DNA of 6,516 bases, taken from JASJBU01 sp965372385 (GTDB taxonomy: Bacteria > Pseudomonadota > Gammaproteobacteria > Chromatiales > Chromatiaceae). The first letter of the stretch is position 1; every line of letters starts with the position of its first letter. Positions 5,901 to 6,516 of this stretch are shown here, one piece after another. The stretch spans positions 1 through 6,516 of the forward strand of contig CBDVCD010000199.1 in assembly GCA_965372385.1 (NCBI GenBank), written 5' to 3'. The translations under genes and the position numbers were made by a program. The notes below the pieces were generated by a model, which was not told the origin of the DNA, made no database searches, and saw nothing but the letters and a program-made list of their open reading frames with translations.

Positions 5901-6298
5901 GGGCCGAGCTCCTCGCCTACCTCGAAGCGCGCGGTGACTATGCCCTGTTCGTGCTCGCTGGCCGAGTAGATGTGCTTGATGCCTGGGATCTCGCTCATCA
6001 TGCGTTCCAGGGGGTTGATCGCGAGGCTCGCTACCTGTTCGGATGAGGCGCCCGGGTAGCTGATGAAGATATCGATCATGGGCACCAGGATCTCCGGGTC
6101 CTCCTGCCGGGGGGCGAAAATCAGCCCCAGGATACCCACGAACAGGCTGGCCAACAACAACAGAGGGGAGAGGGGGGAGTCGATGAAGCTACGCGCGATG
6201 CCACCGGCCAGACCCAATGGCGGTTCTGCTACATGCTCCAGGGCGGCATGCGTCAGAGCGGGCCGGCGTGAACGGAATTTCGGGGGTGTCTTTGACAT
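2972..6298 (-). CDS. RND-family efflux permease (HAE/AcrB-like)
   Basis: A proton-driven inner-membrane exporter of the RND superfamily, which works as a trimer with a periplasmic fusion protein and usually an outer-membrane channel. It has 1108 residues, a little longer than AcrB (1049) because of a 40-residue N-terminal extension and a charged C-terminal tail. Visible layout: TM1 about 43-61; first periplasmic porter loop about 62-373 (with FISYPGASSEQVASLAINPL); TM2-TM6 about 374-530; TM7 about 568-590; second periplasmic loop about 591-930; TM8-TM12 about 931-1085. TM4 carries GILVDDATVVVEN with Asp442 and Asp443, matching AcrB D407/D408 and the HAE rather than the heavy-metal (HME) pattern. 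In TM10 the AcrB Lys940 position is Arg999 (GIEVRNSILLVDF). The ATG at 6298 follows AGGGA (6306-6310). No fusion protein or channel gene lies downstream, where the REP copy begins. The substrate cannot be predicted. Confidence 0.93.
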   Translation of the reverse strand: MSKTPPKFRSRRPALTHAALEHVAEPPLGLAGGIARSFIDSPLSPLLLLASLFVGILGLIFAPRQEDPEILVPMIDIFISYPGASSEQVASLAINPLERMMSEIPGIKHIYSASEHEQGIVTARFEVGEELGPSIVKVHDKLQSNLDKIPPGVSMPLVKPKGIDDVPVVTITLWSHELDDANLRTLATDVLQRLKEVPDTGQGFIVGGRALQVRIEVLPERLAGHGISLDQVAGAIQGANIEQATGSMEISDTHFTVTGGHFLKNAAEVSRLVVGTRFGKPIYVHDVANVIDGAEETHQLVNYYSGPADGTDRPVTEGAAAVTLAIAKKEGSNGVTVADAILHKLDGLKGRLIPDNVQASITRNYGKTANDKVNELLASLLGATIAVSILCWVTIGGRPALVVITIIPVVILIAIWSSWALGYTINRVSLFALIFAIGILVDDATVVVENIFRRWLHDDYTSKGIAIDAVREVGNPTIIATFAVLAALLPMGFVSGMMGPYMFPIPLFGSVAMLFSLFAAFVFTPWFAYLLRPKLDSLKRAEKKERRIQQMIGNIYQPIINPLISNRRLAWIFLGTIVAAFFIACSLFYFKAVTVKMLPFDNKPEFNVVINLPEGTALPVTANTTLKLVEALRTLPEVTALQSYVGTASPFNFNGMVRHYYLRTEPWQADIQVMLRDKGKRQRSSHQIAEAARQLITPIARELGARIAVVEMPPGPPVLQTVVAEIYGPDEPTRRAVAREMISLFEQAPNLVDVDSYMTDDYLRWHFEVNTEKASRNGVSVETITRNLDMALGGYRLGDVKRGKELEPTYLVIQLPLATRSELNRLANLPISAEAGGTVPLFELGHFQQIPEDPIIYHKDLRPMEYVVGEMEGRLGAPIYGMLAVEDQLENYTTPDGVQISGTLTGPPADDAVTGFEWSGEWVITYETFRDLGLAFAAALVLIYILLVWEFGNFIQPAIIMAPIPLTLIGIIPGHWLLSAEFTATSMIGFIALAGIEVRNSILLVDFAKNEVHRGVNVKEAVMLAGQIRMRPIWVTDLTMMAGAFAILFDPIFQGMAISLLFGPIVAVPLTLLVVPLGCITAGAAFCKTPTDEEEAVMCEIPEKSESL

Positions 6299-6305
6299 TT
6301 ACGGT

Positions 6306-6310
6306 TCCCT
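6306..6310 (-). promoter_or_regulatory. Ribosome binding site of the RND permease
   Basis: AGGGA on the minus strand, seven bases before the ATG at 6298; supports this start. Confidence 0.5.
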
Positions 6311-6344
6311 ATTTCCCTGAGAAAAACTACGCGTCTATGGGTAT

Positions 6345-6350
6345 ATTATA
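6345..6350 (-). promoter_or_regulatory. Candidate -10 box for the RND permease
   Basis: A perfect TATAAT on the minus strand, about 47 bases before the ATG at 6298. The -35 region (around 6367-6373) is weak. Together with the absence of an upstream minus-strand gene in the window, it suggests the pump gene begins its own transcript here. Confidence 0.4.
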
Positions 6351-6361
6351 GTCTGTTGATG

Positions 6362-6417
6362 GACGGGATTGATTAAGCTCATGGGAGATGGGTAAATGTA
6401 TCAATACAACCCCGTCT
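6362..6417. promoter_or_regulatory. Imperfect inverted repeat in the divergent intergenic region
   Basis: GACGGGATTGATT (6362-6374, allowing for the first base) is mirrored by AATACAACCCCGTC (6404-6417), with one mismatch and one inserted base. It lies between the two divergent starts and could be an operator for a regulator of the pump or a transcript hairpin; no regulator gene is visible. Confidence 0.25.
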
Positions 6418-6463
6418 GGAGCTATGCTTGATGATGAAATCGATATGATCTGGAGCAATTTAG

Positions 6464-6516
6464 ATGTGGGAAATCAAACATAAAAAAACCGGTGAAGTGC
6501 TGGCAAGCATCGATGC
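6464..6516 (+). CDS. Start of a divergent gene, possibly a pentapeptide-repeat protein (partial)
   Basis: An ATG with TGGAG (6451-6455) eight bases upstream opens a frame that runs off the right edge after 17 complete codons (MWEIKHKKTGEVLASID). The pattern EIK-(H/N)-x-x-TG-x-VL is familiar from the N-termini of pentapeptide-repeat proteins, where it precedes the A(D/N)LxG coils. No coil is visible within the window, so the family is an inference from a short motif. It is divergent from the pump gene and shares its 165-base intergenic region. A 19-codon frame from 6424 to 6483 overlaps it but has no recognisable content. Confidence 0.5.
   Translation, partial: MWEIKHKKTGEVLASID

Noticed and set aside
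3260..6046. Long plus-strand open frames opposite the RND gene (for example 4217-5164 and 5270-6046)
   Set aside because: They are antisense shadows of a GC-rich gene: composition is dominated by Gly, Gln, Asp and His, there is no family resemblance, and the opposite strand encodes an unmistakable RND permease.
6396..6431. An 11-residue leader peptide upstream of the divergent gene
   Set aside because: No ribosome binding site, no codon pattern suggesting attenuation, and no associated terminator/antiterminator.
1..6516. tRNA, rRNA and CRISPR arrays
   Set aside because: No cloverleaf-like sequence, no rRNA segments and no regularly spaced direct repeats were seen.

Overview
This window looks like accessory DNA from a gammaproteobacterium. 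The inference rests on a chromosomal-type integron integrase, REP/RAYT remnants of the kind common in Gammaproteobacteria, and a GC-rich HAE-type RND pump. A sulfur oxidiser or a similar environmental lineage would fit, but the sequence cannot fix the genus. The AT-rich left end (about 1-1960) contrasts with the GC-rich right half, which suggests that the integrase block came from elsewhere.

Layout. Positions 1-485 are AT-rich with no convincing gene, but hold overlapping divergent promoter candidates at 434-462. Positions 486-1496 (+) encode a complete integron integrase, with all catalytic residues and the IntI-specific insertion. It is followed immediately by a 99-bp, strongly palindromic, non-coding element (1507-1605) bounded on both sides by the 10-bp repeat TAAAAGAAAT, which looks like a MITE with a target-site duplication. 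Positions 1616-1966 carry a weak 69-aa ORF and three copies of an AACGTCCCCT motif, two of them forming a hairpin. Positions 1967-2524 (-) encode a Uma2-family PD-(D/E)XK protein.

Positions 2571-2953 form a nested mobile-element fossil. Two perfect 29-bp REP sequences in inverted orientation enclose a RAYT (REP-associated tyrosine transposase) gene reduced to its N-terminus joined to what looks like its C-terminus. A 135-bp MITE with perfect 23-bp terminal inverted repeats and an exact 8-bp target duplication (TTGTGATT) has inserted just upstream of the RAYT start.

Positions 2972-6298 (-) encode a large RND-family proton-driven efflux permease (1108 aa). Its promoter candidate lies in the 6299-6463 intergenic region, from which a divergent gene starts at 6464 (+). 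That gene is cut by the window end, and its first residues resemble pentapeptide-repeat proteins.

The genes do not form one pathway. The common thread is DNA mobility: an integron recombinase, two independent MITE-like insertions with target duplications, and a collapsed REPtron, set beside a pump whose membrane-fusion partner is not in this window. The least explained structures are the 99-bp palindrome abutting the integrase gene and the internally deleted RAYT unit.
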